A stretch of DNA of 64,000 bases from Gammaproteobacteria bacterium UBA7310 (GCA_002471665.1 DKQK01000029.1:1-64000); one strand, 5' to 3'; positions 45,065 through 54,134 are shown, counted from the first letter of the stretch. Notes: generated from the sequence alone by a model not told the origin. Program-made: numbers and translations.

Positions 45065-46234
45065 ATGCAGAAGTTACCCCGCGACAAGGAAAACGATTAC
45101 ACCAGGGAGATGGCCTCGCAGCGCCGCGACGTGGTGAACGCGGAGACCGGTTCCAACCTGGAGCATGTGGGCTCTTATTCCATTGATCCGGGTGTGTTGC
45201 CGGGCAATATTGAGAATTTTGCCGGAGTGGCGCAGGTACCCCTGGGATTCGCCGGCCCCATGTTGGTCAATGGTGAGCACGCCAAGGGGGAGTTTTATGT
45301 GCCCATGGCCACCTCGGAAGGCACCCTGGTGGCCAGTTACAGCCGCGGCATGCGTCTGACCCGGGAAGCCGGTGGCATCACCACCACGGTGGTGGACGAT
45401 GCCATGCAGCGGGCGCCCGTTTTCATCTTTGACAATGCCCGCTCAGCCTTGCGCTTCGGCCGTTGGGTGGAGGAAAACTTTGAGGCCATCAAGGCCAAGG
45501 CGGAAGAAACCACCTCATCCGGCAAGCTGCGCAATATTGAACAATACACCGCCGCCAAGATGCGCTGGTTGCGTTTTAATTTCACCTGTGGCGATGCGGC
45601 GGGCCAGAACATGGTGAGCAAGGCCACCCGTCACGCCTGCATGTGGATGCTGGATCAGGGCATTCCCGGCCTGGAGAATTTCAGTCTGGCGGCCAATTTC
45701 GACACGGATAAAAAGCATTCCTATGTCAACAGCCTGCATACCCGCGGTAAACGGGCGGTGGCTGAGGTGACGTTGCCGGCGCAACTGGTGAAAGACATCA
45801 TGCATACCACGCCGCAGGATCTGTTCCGTCAGCGTCAGTATTCCAACATGGGGGCGCTGATGGCGGGTTCGGTGTGCAACGGCGCTCACTTTGCCAATGG
45901 CATCACCGCCATGTTCATCGCCTGCGGGCAGGATGTGGCCAATGTGGCGGAATCTTCCGCCGGCATTGTCTACAGCGAAGTCACCGAGCAGGGTGATTAC
46001 TATTTTGCCGCCACCATTCCGTCGCTGGTGGTGGCCACCTATGGCGGTGGTACCGGTTTGCCCACGCAGCGGGAGTGCCTGGACGTATTGGGTTGCTACG
46101 GCAAAGGCGGCGTGCAGAAGTTCGCTGAAATTGTGGCGGCCACGGTGCTCTGTGGTGAGCTATCCCTGGCGGCGGCCATCGTGGCGGATGAGTGGGTGTC
46201 CAGCCACGATGCTTATGGGCGTAATCGCCCCTGA
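45065..46234 (+). CDS. Hydroxymethylglutaryl-CoA reductase, class I-like
   Basis: 389 residues. The four catalytic residues of class I enzymes are in place: Glu85 in PMATSEGTLVAS, Lys216 in DTDKKHSYVN, Asp290 in IACGQDVANV and His381 in WVSSHDAYGRNRP. The cofactor loop reads CGDAAGQNMVSK, where eukaryotic enzymes have DAMGMN. It should reduce HMG-CoA to mevalonate with NADPH. No other mevalonate-pathway gene is in this window. Gammaproteobacteria normally use the MEP pathway, so transfer from an archaeal or eukaryotic-type source is likely (inference). Confidence 0.92.
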   Translation: MQKLPRDKENDYTREMASQRRDVVNAETGSNLEHVGSYSIDPGVLPGNIENFAGVAQVPLGFAGPMLVNGEHAKGEFYVPMATSEGTLVASYSRGMRLTREAGGITTTVVDDAMQRAPVFIFDNARSALRFGRWVEENFEAIKAKAEETTSSGKLRNIEQYTAAKMRWLRFNFTCGDAAGQNMVSKATRHACMWMLDQGIPGLENFSLAANFDTDKKHSYVNSLHTRGKRAVAEVTLPAQLVKDIMHTTPQDLFRQRQYSNMGALMAGSVCNGAHFANGITAMFIACGQDVANVAESSAGIVYSEVTEQGDYYFAATIPSLVVATYGGGTGLPTQRECLDVLGCYGKGGVQKFAEIVAATVLCGELSLAAAIVADEWVSSHDAYGRNRP

Positions 46235-46241
46235 CCTGTGC

Positions 46242-46517
46242 TCAGACCGCGGACTTGCCGCTGAAGTAGCGGATTGCGTTGGTGGCAGCGGCCGGCGGCG
46301 CAAACGCACACCATTTAGTGTCTTTCTCAAAACCTGAAACCCGCTTGTTCAGACCTTTGAACTGAAACTGGGCCCAGCGTAGACTTTGGGAATTCAGGCC
46401 CTTGTTCAGGTCCGGGTCCATGGACTGGTAGGGGTCATTGATCCAGTTACAGACCTTGCAGGTGTTCTTGTTGTCTTCCAGCGATTTGTAGCCACAACAG
46501 GGGCATGTGAATTTCAT
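46242..46517 (-). CDS. CPCC-type cysteine-rich protein
   Basis: 91 residues starting MKFTCPCCGYKSLEDN, followed by CKVCNWINDPYQ: four cysteines in two pairs, the Cys_rich_CPCC pattern, likely binding zinc. GLNSQSLRWAQFQFKG is part of the same family. Function unknown. I place the start at 46517 (GAGAG upstream). Converges on the HMG-CoA reductase gene with seven bases between stops. Confidence 0.8.
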   Translation of the reverse strand: MKFTCPCCGYKSLEDNKNTCKVCNWINDPYQSMDPDLNKGLNSQSLRWAQFQFKGLNKRVSGFEKDTKWCAFAPPAAATNAIRYFSGKSAV

Positions 46518-46799
46518 GATTGCTCTCGACTGATACTGCATTTGGGTTGTTGCTGTTAGTAATATTAGACGGTTCCGGGGGCCAACAGGTCACGTAAATA
46601 TTCACAAAAGATGACTGACCGGGATGAATGTTCAAAAGCAATAACCGGTTGGCTTTTGCAGCTGGCCGCGATCACAGGAAATCTGTGACTAAGTACACAA
46701 TCAGCAGGCTGGCAGGGCGGCGCTGAGGCGCAAGAATCGGGTGTTCAAGGTAGCCGCCAGAGGGGATACTGGGCACTGTTTTCCAGGCTACCTTACGGG

Positions 46800-47672
46800 A
46801 TGCGTATGCAGCACAGTCAGCATTATCAAAGAATCGCCTCCGCTATCCGTTTTTTTACTGAGCGCAAGGCACAACAACCTTCCCTGGCGGAACTGGCGCA
46901 ACACCTGGAGTTGAGCGAATTTCATGTGCAGCGGCTGTTTTCCGAGTGGGTGGGTGTGTCTCCCAAGCAGTTCTTGAAATTCCTCACCAAGCAGGAAGCC
47001 AAACGGCGTCTTCTGCAGACCAACGTGTTGGAGTCGGCGCTGGATGTGGGCCTGAGTGGCAGCAGCCGGTTGCACGATCTGTTGCTGAGCTGCGAGGGGG
47101 TGACACCGGGGCAGGTACGGCAGCTGGGTGCGGGCCTGAACATCGTTTACGGGCGCATTGATACACCGTTCGGTGAAGCGTTGTTGGCGCTTACCGGAAA
47201 GGGCATCTGTAAACTGGGGTTCTGTGATGATGATCGGGCGTTTGAGCAATTGCTGCTGGAATTGCATCAGGAGTGGCCGCGGGCCACCATCAGCCAGGAT
47301 CAGGGCCAGGTGAGCGCCGAGGGGGGAAGGGTGTTCGCTTCCTGCCTGAGTACGCTGCGCGGGCAGTCAGTGAAGTCAGCTGCGCAGTTGCCGCGCCTGG
47401 GTCTGCTGATGAAAGGCAGCCCGTTTCAGCTCAAGGTCTGGGAGGCGTTGCTGGCCATCCCGGAGGGGCAGATTCGTACTTACCAGCAGGTGGCAGACGC
47501 CATTGAGGAGCCCACTGCGGTGCGGGCGGTGGCCAGTGCCATTGCCCGTAACCCCATTGGCTACCTGATCCCCTGCCACCGGGTGATACGCAGTACCGGG
47601 GAATTCAGCCAGTATCGTTGGGGCCCAACACGCAAGCAGGCCATGATCGGCTGGGAGGCCTGCCGTCATTGA
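46800..47672 (+). CDS. Ada-like protein: AraC helix-turn-helix plus O6-alkylguanine methyltransferase
   Basis: 290 residues. Residues 5-100 are an AraC-type DNA-binding domain (SLAELAQHLELSEFHVQRLFSEWVGVSPKQFLKFLT). The rest is a methyltransferase with FQLKVWEALLAIPEGQIRTY and active-site Cys259 in IPCHRVIRS. The N-terminal zinc-binding Ada domain, which senses methylphosphotriesters, is absent, so DNA repair is expected but the classical switch to an activator is not. Overlaps the hemW stop by seven bases on the other strand. Confidence 0.88.
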   Translation: MRMQHSQHYQRIASAIRFFTERKAQQPSLAELAQHLELSEFHVQRLFSEWVGVSPKQFLKFLTKQEAKRRLLQTNVLESALDVGLSGSSRLHDLLLSCEGVTPGQVRQLGAGLNIVYGRIDTPFGEALLALTGKGICKLGFCDDDRAFEQLLLELHQEWPRATISQDQGQVSAEGGRVFASCLSTLRGQSVKSAAQLPRLGLLMKGSPFQLKVWEALLAIPEGQIRTYQQVADAIEEPTAVRAVASAIARNPIGYLIPCHRVIRSTGEFSQYRWGPTRKQAMIGWEACRH

Positions 47673-48799
47673 AACAGGGTCAGCAGTGAGTTCAAAAAGC
47701 GTTGGCCCAGAGCGGTGGTTTGCCAGCTGTGCTGGGTTGCGGTCATCAAGCCCTGATGACAGGCCTTGGCAATGGTCTGGTTAACCATGTCGGGGGTAAG
47801 AAAAGTGCGCTCTTCAAATAATGATTTGGGAATGGCTTCCTGCAGGCGCAGGCTATTCATAAAAAATTCGAAGGGCAGATCGGCAGCGGGCACCGACCAC
47901 TCTTTGGCGCAAAAGGCTTTGTCCGGGTTCAGGTAATCCTGGGGCAGACGGGTTTTCTGGTAACGCAACACGGTGCCGGTCTCCGGGTCGGTTATTTTGC
48001 CGTGGGCGCCGGCGCCGATACCTAGGTAGTCGCCGAAACGCCAGTAATTCAGATTATGCTGACACTGAAAGCCCGGCCTGGCGTAGGCACTGGTTTCATA
48101 TTGCTGTAGCCCCGCCTCCTGCAACAGGGACTTGCCGGCGTCTTCAATATCCCCCAGATCGTCCTCATCCGGCAGGGTGGGTGGTTTGCTGTAGAACAGG
48201 GTGTTGGGTTCGATGGTCAACTGGTACCAGGACAGGTGGCTGGGCTGCAGATCCATGGCCTGTTGCAGATCGGCCAGGGCAGCCTCAACCGTCTGCCCCG
48301 GCAAGCCATGCATCAGGTCGATGTTCAAGCGCTCAAAACCCAGCTCGCGGGCGGTGGCGATGGCCTGGATGGCTTCATGGCGGTTATGGATGCGGCCCAG
48401 TGCCTGCAACTGGTGTTCACTGAAACTCTGTACGCCAACGGACAGCCGGTTGATGCCGGCGTCTTGAAAGCCTTTGAATTTACGGTATTCGAAGGTACCG
48501 GGATTGGCTTCCAGAGTAATTTCCGCCTGGCCGCTGATGGGCACAATACGGTGGATGGCCTGCAGCAGGTGCCGGTAACTGTCGGCACTGAATAAGCTGG
48601 GGGTGCCGCCACCGATAAACACCGTCTGGATGGCTCTGCCCTGGGCCAGCGCCTGATCGTGCTCCAGGTCCGCCAGCAACGCCGAGATGTAATCCGACTC
48701 CGGAATATGGCGGCTTTCATGACTGTTGAAGTCACAATAGGGACATTTGCGCACACACCAGGGGATATGAATGTAGAGCGCCAGAGGAATGGAGTTCAC
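47666..48799 (-). CDS. hemW: Radical SAM heme chaperone HemW
   Basis: 377 residues from the GTG at 48799. The radical SAM cluster CVRKCPYCDFNSH, FIGGGTPSLF, LEANPGTFEYRKFKGFQDAGINRLSVGVQSF and the C-terminal HemN_C region are clear. Like other HemW, it would insert heme rather than oxidise coproporphyrinogen. An upstream TTG (48829) is open but overlaps rdgB and lacks family residues. Confidence 0.92.
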   Translation of the reverse strand: MNSIPLALYIHIPWCVRKCPYCDFNSHESRHIPESDYISALLADLEHDQALAQGRAIQTVFIGGGTPSLFSADSYRHLLQAIHRIVPISGQAEITLEANPGTFEYRKFKGFQDAGINRLSVGVQSFSEHQLQALGRIHNRHEAIQAIATARELGFERLNIDLMHGLPGQTVEAALADLQQAMDLQPSHLSWYQLTIEPNTLFYSKPPTLPDEDDLGDIEDAGKSLLQEAGLQQYETSAYARPGFQCQHNLNYWRFGDYLGIGAGAHGKITDPETGTVLRYQKTRLPQDYLNPDKAFCAKEWSVPAADLPFEFFMNSLRLQEAIPKSLFEERTFLTPDMVNQTIAKACHQGLMTATQHSWQTTALGQRFLNSLLTLFQ

Positions 48800-48806
48800 A
48801 ACGGGA

Positions 48807-49409
48807 TTACGCTGTCTGGCGGGCGGCAAACGCGGCCATCAGCTGCTGCAGGGCCAGACCCCGGTGGCTGAGCTGATTCTTGATCTCCGGGGGCAGTTGG
48901 GCGGCGCTGCAGCCTTGGTCCGGTACCATAAACACCGGGTCATAGCCGAAGCCGTTATTGCCGCTGGCTTGATCCGCAATATAGCCTTCCCAGGTGCCCT
49001 GGCAGATCAGTGGCACGGGATCCTCGGCATGGCGCAGATACACCATAACGCATTGAAAGCGGGCCCGGCGCTGGTGTGACGGCAGTCCCTCCAGGGCGGC
49101 CAGCAGTTTGGCCACGTTGTCGGCGTCCGTTGCTTCCGGCCCGGCGTAGCGTGCGCTGTAAATTCCCGGGGCACCGCGCAAGGCATCCACCTCCAAACCG
49201 GAATCATCGGCTAAGGCGGGTTTGCCGGTAATGGCGCTGGCATTGCGGGCCTTGAGAAGGGCGTTTTCCACAAAGGTCAGGCCGGTTTCTTCTATTTCGG
49301 GCACCTCAAATTCTGCCTGGCCCCGCGCCTTGAGGCCGAAGGGGTTCAGTACCTGATTGATTTCCTTGAGTTTGCCCTGATTGCCGGTGGCGACGACGAT
49401 GTCTTGCAT
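48807..49409 (-). CDS. rdgB: XTP/dITP diphosphatase RdgB
   Basis: 200 residues. IVVATGNQGKLKEI, FVENALLKARNASAITGKPALADDSGLEVDAL, and GNNGFGYDPVF are the HAM1 signatures. Removes deaminated purine triphosphates. Start chosen at the ATG 49409 (MQDIVVATGN); a GTG four codons earlier is open. Directly before hemW, as in Pseudomonas. Confidence 0.95.
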   Translation of the reverse strand: MQDIVVATGNQGKLKEINQVLNPFGLKARGQAEFEVPEIEETGLTFVENALLKARNASAITGKPALADDSGLEVDALRGAPGIYSARYAGPEATDADNVAKLLAALEGLPSHQRRARFQCVMVYLRHAEDPVPLICQGTWEGYIADQASGNNGFGYDPVFMVPDQGCSAAQLPPEIKNQLSHRGLALQQLMAAFAARQTA

Positions 49410-49483
49410 TGAATAATCCACTGCTGCCGGAAAATGAGGCGACAGTATACCGCAGTCGGGCAGCAGTGGATCAGGTTTGCTGA

Positions 49484-50518
49484 TCAGGGAACCAGCAGGG
49501 TGACGTTGGCGGAGATGCGGCGTCCGGTCACCCGGTGCTCAAATACCGCTTCCACGCTGGTGCTGCTGGTGGGCAGGCTGCCGCCGCCGGGCATGGACAC
49601 CGTATAGCGGCCACTGCCTTCCTGGACCCTGATCCAGCCCAGAGCATTGATGTTATCCAGATTGGCCAGACGGTAATCGTTACTGCTGATGGTACCCTGG
49701 CCGTTGATCTGAAAGATGCTGCTGGAACCGGAAGCCAGTTGTGGATTGCCGTTGTTGTAGTTGAACCAGACGCTGCGGGGCAGATTGTTGAGCCCGGTCA
49801 GTTCGCTGTTATAGGTGTAATCGGTGGACACATAAGTGCCACTGTGACGGACAATGCCGATACCTTTGGCGAACAATAAGCTGTTGCTCAGGGTTTCATC
49901 GATATTATAGGTGGCGCCCAGGATGCTCACACTGGCAGTGACCGCCGCATTCAACAAGGCAGCCCGTACCGGCAGCGTGCCGTATTGGCCGTTGTAGACG
50001 CTGTCCACGTTGACCGTTTGATAGGTTACGTTGATGTTGTTGAGGGTGCTGCTGGAACCGCCTGCACTTATTACCGCACTGGCCAGGGTCGTGCCGCCGC
50101 TGGCACTGGTACTGGATTGCAGCGTGATCGGATTGTCAAAGCGCAGCTCGTCCAGCTCAAAGGCAATGTTGCCGCTGGTTATGGCGATGGGGCCGTCGAT
50201 ACCATACAGGCGAATACGGTTGGCATCGCTGGAGAAAAAGAAACTGAAGGTACGGTCGCCACTGTCCATGGTGACTTCATAAATGTCGTTGCCGGTTTGC
50301 TGGCTGAGCTCTTCGTTCAGAATGTGCATGCTGTCGATCGCACCCACATTGGTGTCCTGGTAACTGAGCGACGCGCCTACCGCCAGCGGCAGGTAGGGAT
50401 TGAATTGTTGTTGATAGGGTGGGTCCGGATCGGGCTGGTTGTCACCGCCGCAGGCGGCCAAGAGAATGCTTGCGCACAACCAGGTCAGGTTGCGCACCAG
50501 AAGGCGTAATTTCATCAT
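49484..50518 (-). CDS. Lipoprotein of a three-member tandem family (paralogue 1)
   Basis: 344 residues with a lipobox signal (ASILLAACGG), then a beta-rich secreted body. It shares with its two neighbours: FNPYLPL near the start, LYGIDGPI, LRFDNPITL, KGIGIVRHS, SSNDYRLANLDNINALGWIRV and a closing VEAVFEHRVTGRRISANVTLL. I know no named family. AGGA stands six bases before the first of two adjacent ATGs (50518). Located between rdgB and DUF4426, which are usually closer together. Confidence 0.7.
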   Translation of the reverse strand: MMKLRLLVRNLTWLCASILLAACGGDNQPDPDPPYQQQFNPYLPLAVGASLSYQDTNVGAIDSMHILNEELSQQTGNDIYEVTMDSGDRTFSFFFSSDANRIRLYGIDGPIAITSGNIAFELDELRFDNPITLQSSTSASGGTTLASAVISAGGSSSTLNNINVTYQTVNVDSVYNGQYGTLPVRAALLNAAVTASVSILGATYNIDETLSNSLLFAKGIGIVRHSGTYVSTDYTYNSELTGLNNLPRSVWFNYNNGNPQLASGSSSIFQINGQGTISSNDYRLANLDNINALGWIRVQEGSGRYTVSMPGGGSLPTSSTSVEAVFEHRVTGRRISANVTLLVP

Positions 50519-50671
50519 GTGTATTCCTGTTTTTGTTTTTTTAGCGTGTTCAGGCAATGCTAATCGCCGGGACAGCCTCAGTTCTAACACGGATAACGAA
50601 TAGTTATTTGGAAAGGCAGGCCAGATTTCGAAGTAAGCGGTCAGATCGGAAAGGTTTGCCGGGGAGAAGCA

Positions 50672-50699
50672 AAAGAGCCCTACGTTGGTAGGGCTCTTT
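50672..50699 (-). terminator. Terminator after lipoprotein paralogue 2
   Basis: 12-bp perfect stem AAAGAGCCCTAC / GTAGGGCTCTTT with a GTTG loop, 30 bases after the stop of the paralogue 2 gene. It separates paralogue 1 into its own transcript. Confidence 0.85.
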
Positions 50700-50728
50700 C
50701 AATCTATAGACATTCAGGGGCTATGCTG

Positions 50729-51799
50729 TTAATCAATCAGAGTAACGCTAGTGGATACCCGTTTCCCGGAGCTGATATGTTCAAAAATGACTTGGACTGA
50801 GTAGGGTAGTGGCAAGGTATCCAGTGCCGCATCATAAGTTGTGACAACCTGAAACTCGCCGGCATTATCTGCCTCAATGTTGAGCCAGCTTGTTGCACTG
50901 ATATCCGCAGCATTGACAAGAGAATAGTCACTGGAGTTTACGCTGGTACCGTCAATAGAAAAGTAGCTGGTACTGTCTGGATTCACGGTTGGTGCGTTGT
51001 CAGCAACGAAATCCAGCCACAGAGGATAAGGCAACCCAGATACCGAGCTGATGTTACTGGCAATACCGAATGTCAGGCCGACTGCGGTGTGCTCATGGCG
51101 CAGCAGTCCGATACCTTCTGCCATGGTGAGTTCTGTATTCAGCGTTGCTGTCGGAGTAAGTGTCAGTAAGCCAATTTTTACAGATACAATACGCAACTCC
51201 AGTGAAGACACGCGAGATGGAAGATCTCCGGCGCCAAATACCAAGTTGTCTTCATAGACGCCATTGGTTTCGGTTTTATCATATTCGAAATTCAGCGTTA
51301 CATCGGTGCCACCCGATTTTCCAGTGGCACTGACACTACGACCATTGATGGCAGGTCCGTCATCAAGCAGAATTACCGGTTCATCGAAGCGAACCTGATC
51401 CAGCTCCCGAGTGCCTACAACAGGAAGGTCCATCTCAATGGGGCCGTCGATACCATACAGTGTAATGCCATCAGAAGTTGAGTTTACATACAGGGTCAGA
51501 GGCTGCATGCCAAATTCGTAGTCGATGGAGTAGATATCGGTACCGTTTTCGTCACTAAGCGCTACATCACAACTCACTGCCCCTGATGTGGCATTGAAGT
51601 CGTAATTGATGGATGTGTCTTCTGTTAATGGCAGAAATCGGTTAAACGTGTTGCCAAGACAACCGGTTGGGGCTGGCGTTGAACTACTGTTGTCACTGCC
51701 TCCGCCGCCACCTCCACCACCGCCACCACCACCACAGGCGGAGAGTACCAATGTGAAAAGTGAAATCAGAGCAATGCGCGATAAAAGAATGGAATTCAT
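50729..51799 (-). CDS. Lipoprotein of a three-member tandem family (paralogue 2)
   Basis: 356 residues. Lipobox LVLSAC, then twelve consecutive glycines and a Ser/Thr/Pro stretch, a flexible tether from the membrane. Family segments present: FNRFLPL, LYGIDGPIEM, VRFDEPVIL, EGIGLLRHE, SSDYSLVNAADISATSWLNI and VQVIFEHISSGKRVSTSVTL. Visibly more AT-rich in codon choice than flanking housekeeping genes. Function unknown. Confidence 0.7.
   Translation of the reverse strand: MNSILLSRIALISLFTLVLSACGGGGGGGGGGGGSDNSSSTPAPTGCLGNTFNRFLPLTEDTSINYDFNATSGAVSCDVALSDENGTDIYSIDYEFGMQPLTLYVNSTSDGITLYGIDGPIEMDLPVVGTRELDQVRFDEPVILLDDGPAINGRSVSATGKSGGTDVTLNFEYDKTETNGVYEDNLVFGAGDLPSRVSSLELRIVSVKIGLLTLTPTATLNTELTMAEGIGLLRHEHTAVGLTFGIASNISSVSGLPYPLWLDFVADNAPTVNPDSTSYFSIDGTSVNSSDYSLVNAADISATSWLNIEADNAGEFQVVTTYDAALDTLPLPYSVQVIFEHISSGKRVSTSVTLID
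51698..51733 (-). repeat. GGN trinucleotide run encoding a 12-glycine tether
   Basis: Twelve GGN codons in a row directly after the lipobox cysteine codon of paralogue 2. Length change by slippage would stay in frame and only alter the tether. Confidence 0.8.
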
Positions 51800-51845
51800 G
51801 CAGTATCTCTTCTTAATTGTTATTGTCTTCGAGTCAATTGTGATA

Positions 51846-52892
51846 TCAGAGCGCTAACAATGTGACGTTGGCGGATAAACGCTCTTCACTGTTGCGTTTT
51901 TTAAACAGTACCTGAACACTGGTCAGGTCCGACGGTAGTTCCGGATCATCATTGATTTGTATATCGAATGCATCAGCGGTTATTGAGCCCACATCCACGG
52001 TTAACCACCCCAGGTCATCCAACTCGTTTTGATTCACAATTACATAGTCCGTGCTGGTGATCGGTGTGTCGCTCGCTGTGTCCGGGTCGGCTAGGCTGAA
52101 TACCATGCTGGTACCCAGGGCTTCAGTGCCATCTTGATTAAAGACGATAATATTAGGCAGTTTGTCCAAATCGTAAAACCGAATTTCGTACGCGGCATCG
52201 GCTGCGTCATTGATCACGGCAGAATGACTGACAATACCAAGCCCCTTAGTGAAATCGAATGTCATATCCAGCTGCATTGGATCACCACCTATGGCAGTTA
52301 AGGTGATTTCCATATCCAGCTCGGCACGCAGGGTAGGGAATACCCAGTTGTTGTCATCGCTGGTAAAGCTTTCATCGGTATTGTTGCTCAGCGAATAATT
52401 GATTGTTAACGCTGCATCATCAGCGGATAGGCTGCCAGCAAGGTCGGCGGTAGCGTTAATGGTACGGCTGCTGGTGTTGCCGATCAGATTCACAGGGGTG
52501 GCAAAGCGTAGATTATCAACGCTTACATCGTCCAGGGTAACAGGGCCATCTATGCCGATGAGCTGAATGTTGTTGGTTGTTGAACGAAAGTATAAATCCA
52601 GATTGAGACTGGAGTTCTGCAGCGCCAGCCTGTAAACAGAGTAACCTTTGCTGTTAGACAGGCTGATGTCATAGGTTACCAGTGTTTCCAGTCCACCCGG
52701 GTCGCCAGCACCCACTAATGAGTAAAACAACGTCGTGGCATTGGTCAGCGGCAGGTACGCGTTCTGTTCCACTTCCATCTGTACACTGGTGACGGAGTCG
52801 GATTCCTCGTCACTGTCCTCATCGGTTTCCAGGCCGCAGCCGCTTAGCAAGAAGGTGCCAAAGGCAAGATAAAACAAATACTTCGGTAACAT
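51846..52892 (-). CDS. Lipoprotein of a three-member tandem family (paralogue 3)
   Basis: 348 residues. Lipobox FLLSGC followed by an acidic stretch (ETDEDSDEESDS). Family segments: QNAYLPL, LIGIDGPV, LRFATPVNL, KGLGIVSHS, STDYVIVNQNELDDLGWLTV and VQVLFKKRNSEERLSANVTLL. Asp after the cysteine is not seen at +2, so an outer-membrane location is expected. Reads 46 bases ahead of paralogue 2 on the same strand and is probably co-transcribed with it. Confidence 0.7.
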   Translation of the reverse strand: MLPKYLFYLAFGTFLLSGCGLETDEDSDEESDSVTSVQMEVEQNAYLPLTNATTLFYSLVGAGDPGGLETLVTYDISLSNSKGYSVYRLALQNSSLNLDLYFRSTTNNIQLIGIDGPVTLDDVSVDNLRFATPVNLIGNTSSRTINATADLAGSLSADDAALTINYSLSNNTDESFTSDDNNWVFPTLRAELDMEITLTAIGGDPMQLDMTFDFTKGLGIVSHSAVINDAADAAYEIRFYDLDKLPNIIVFNQDGTEALGTSMVFSLADPDTASDTPITSTDYVIVNQNELDDLGWLTVDVGSITADAFDIQINDDPELPSDLTSVQVLFKKRNSEERLSANVTLLAL

Positions 52893-52998
52893 TAAAATAC
52901 TCTTTCGAAACTTATAATACTTATTCCGTAGGATTGTATCCCAGCAGAATGTAATTGAGTGTAGAGAATTGTAGGGTGATCTTTATAGACGGGAAAGC

Positions 52999-53022
52999 CG
53001 CCCGGCAGGGGTGTGCCGGGCG
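52999..53022 (-). terminator. Hairpin after DUF4426 gene
   Basis: CGCCCGGCA / TGCCGGGCG with a six-base loop; on the minus strand it is followed by GCTTTCCC, a short T-run. Lies 41 bases after the DUF4426 stop. Confidence 0.6.
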
Positions 53023-53062
53023 TTAACTGCTTGTTCTGACAGCGGGTTTTCTGCAGCGCGTT

Positions 53063-53527
53063 TTATTCAGAATAGAAACTCTGAGAAAAACTGACTTTCA
53101 GCGGAGCGCTTTCCGGGGTGGGGCTGACGTTGATAGCAAAATCCAGCTTGTCGCCATCCCGGACCCTGAATTCGGCCAGGTAGTAGATGGCATCGCCTTC
53201 TTCAACCACCTGGAAATCCAATGGGATCTCGCTGCCGCCCAGTTGGCCGGTGTAACCCTTCAACTGCGCCAATACCGATTTGGTTAAGCCGCCGGGCTGC
53301 TTGCGCTGTACCGAAATATTCACAATGCCCCGTTGCCGGCTGCGCATCAGGCCATAGGCGCTGGCCACTTCCGGGGTCAGCAGGGTGGATGTGAAGGCGC
53401 TGTAGTGCACCACATAGTCCTTGTCTTCGATAAATTGTTCCGCCGCCGCCAGCTCTGCTGTCAGCAGCAGTGCAAGCGCCAGTAGTGATGCCAGAATAAT
53501 CCGAATGTGGGTTATTTTTATGGTCAT
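53063..53527 (-). CDS. DUF4426 periplasmic protein
   Basis: 154 residues with signal peptide ending LAAAE. VHYSAFTSTLLTPEVASAYGLMRSRQRGIVNISVQR is the DUF4426 core. Found downstream of metXW in pseudomonads, as here (13 bases after metW). Function unknown. Confidence 0.88.
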   Translation of the reverse strand: MTIKITHIRIILASLLALALLLTAELAAAEQFIEDKDYVVHYSAFTSTLLTPEVASAYGLMRSRQRGIVNISVQRKQPGGLTKSVLAQLKGYTGQLGGSEIPLDFQVVEEGDAIYYLAEFRVRDGDKLDFAINVSPTPESAPLKVSFSQSFYSE

Positions 53528-53540
53528 ATCCTTAACCTCT

Positions 53541-54131
53541 CTATTTGGTAACGTGGTATACCGCCACTTCGCCGAACAGGTTGGGGAACAGTCGCATCAT
53601 AAATCCATCGCGATAATTCATGTCCACCACTGTGCGGTTCAGTATCTTCAGATGCTTACGATAGCACAGAGCCTCAAAATCCTTGAAGGTACACAAGTGG
53701 ATGTTGGGGGTGTTATACCAAGTATAAGGCAACTGTTTGGAAACCGGCATGCGGCCTTTGGTCATCAGATACAGGCGGCAGCGCCAGTACCCGAAGTTGG
53801 GGAACGTGATGATGCATTCCTTGCCCACCCGCAGCATATCGTCGATCACTTTGTCCGGGTAGTGAACCGCCTGCAGGGCCTGGGTCATGATGACCATGTC
53901 GAAGCTGTTGTTTTCGAAATTGGCCAGTCCGCAATCCAGATCCTGCTCGATCACATTGACGTTTTTCTTAATGCATTCAAGGATCTTGTCCTGGTCGATT
54001 TCCAGGCCGTATCCGAATACATTCTTTTTGTCCCGCAGGTGGGCCAGCAGGGCGCCGTCGCCGCAACCCAGGTCGAGAATGCTGCAATCCGGTTGTACCC
54101 ACTGTTGAATGGCTGCCAGGTCCTGACGCAT
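53541..54131 (-). CDS. metW: Methionine biosynthesis protein MetW
   Basis: 196 residues, methyltransferase-like fold: ILDLGCGDGALLAHL, EIDQDKILECI, FDMVIMTQALQAV. Partner of MetX in homoserine acylation in Pseudomonas-type bacteria rather than a proven methyltransferase. Three bases after metX. Confidence 0.93.
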   Translation of the reverse strand: MRQDLAAIQQWVQPDCSILDLGCGDGALLAHLRDKKNVFGYGLEIDQDKILECIKKNVNVIEQDLDCGLANFENNSFDMVIMTQALQAVHYPDKVIDDMLRVGKECIITFPNFGYWRCRLYLMTKGRMPVSKQLPYTWYNTPNIHLCTFKDFEALCYRKHLKILNRTVVDMNYRDGFMMRLFPNLFGEVAVYHVTK

Positions 54132-54134
54132 GAA

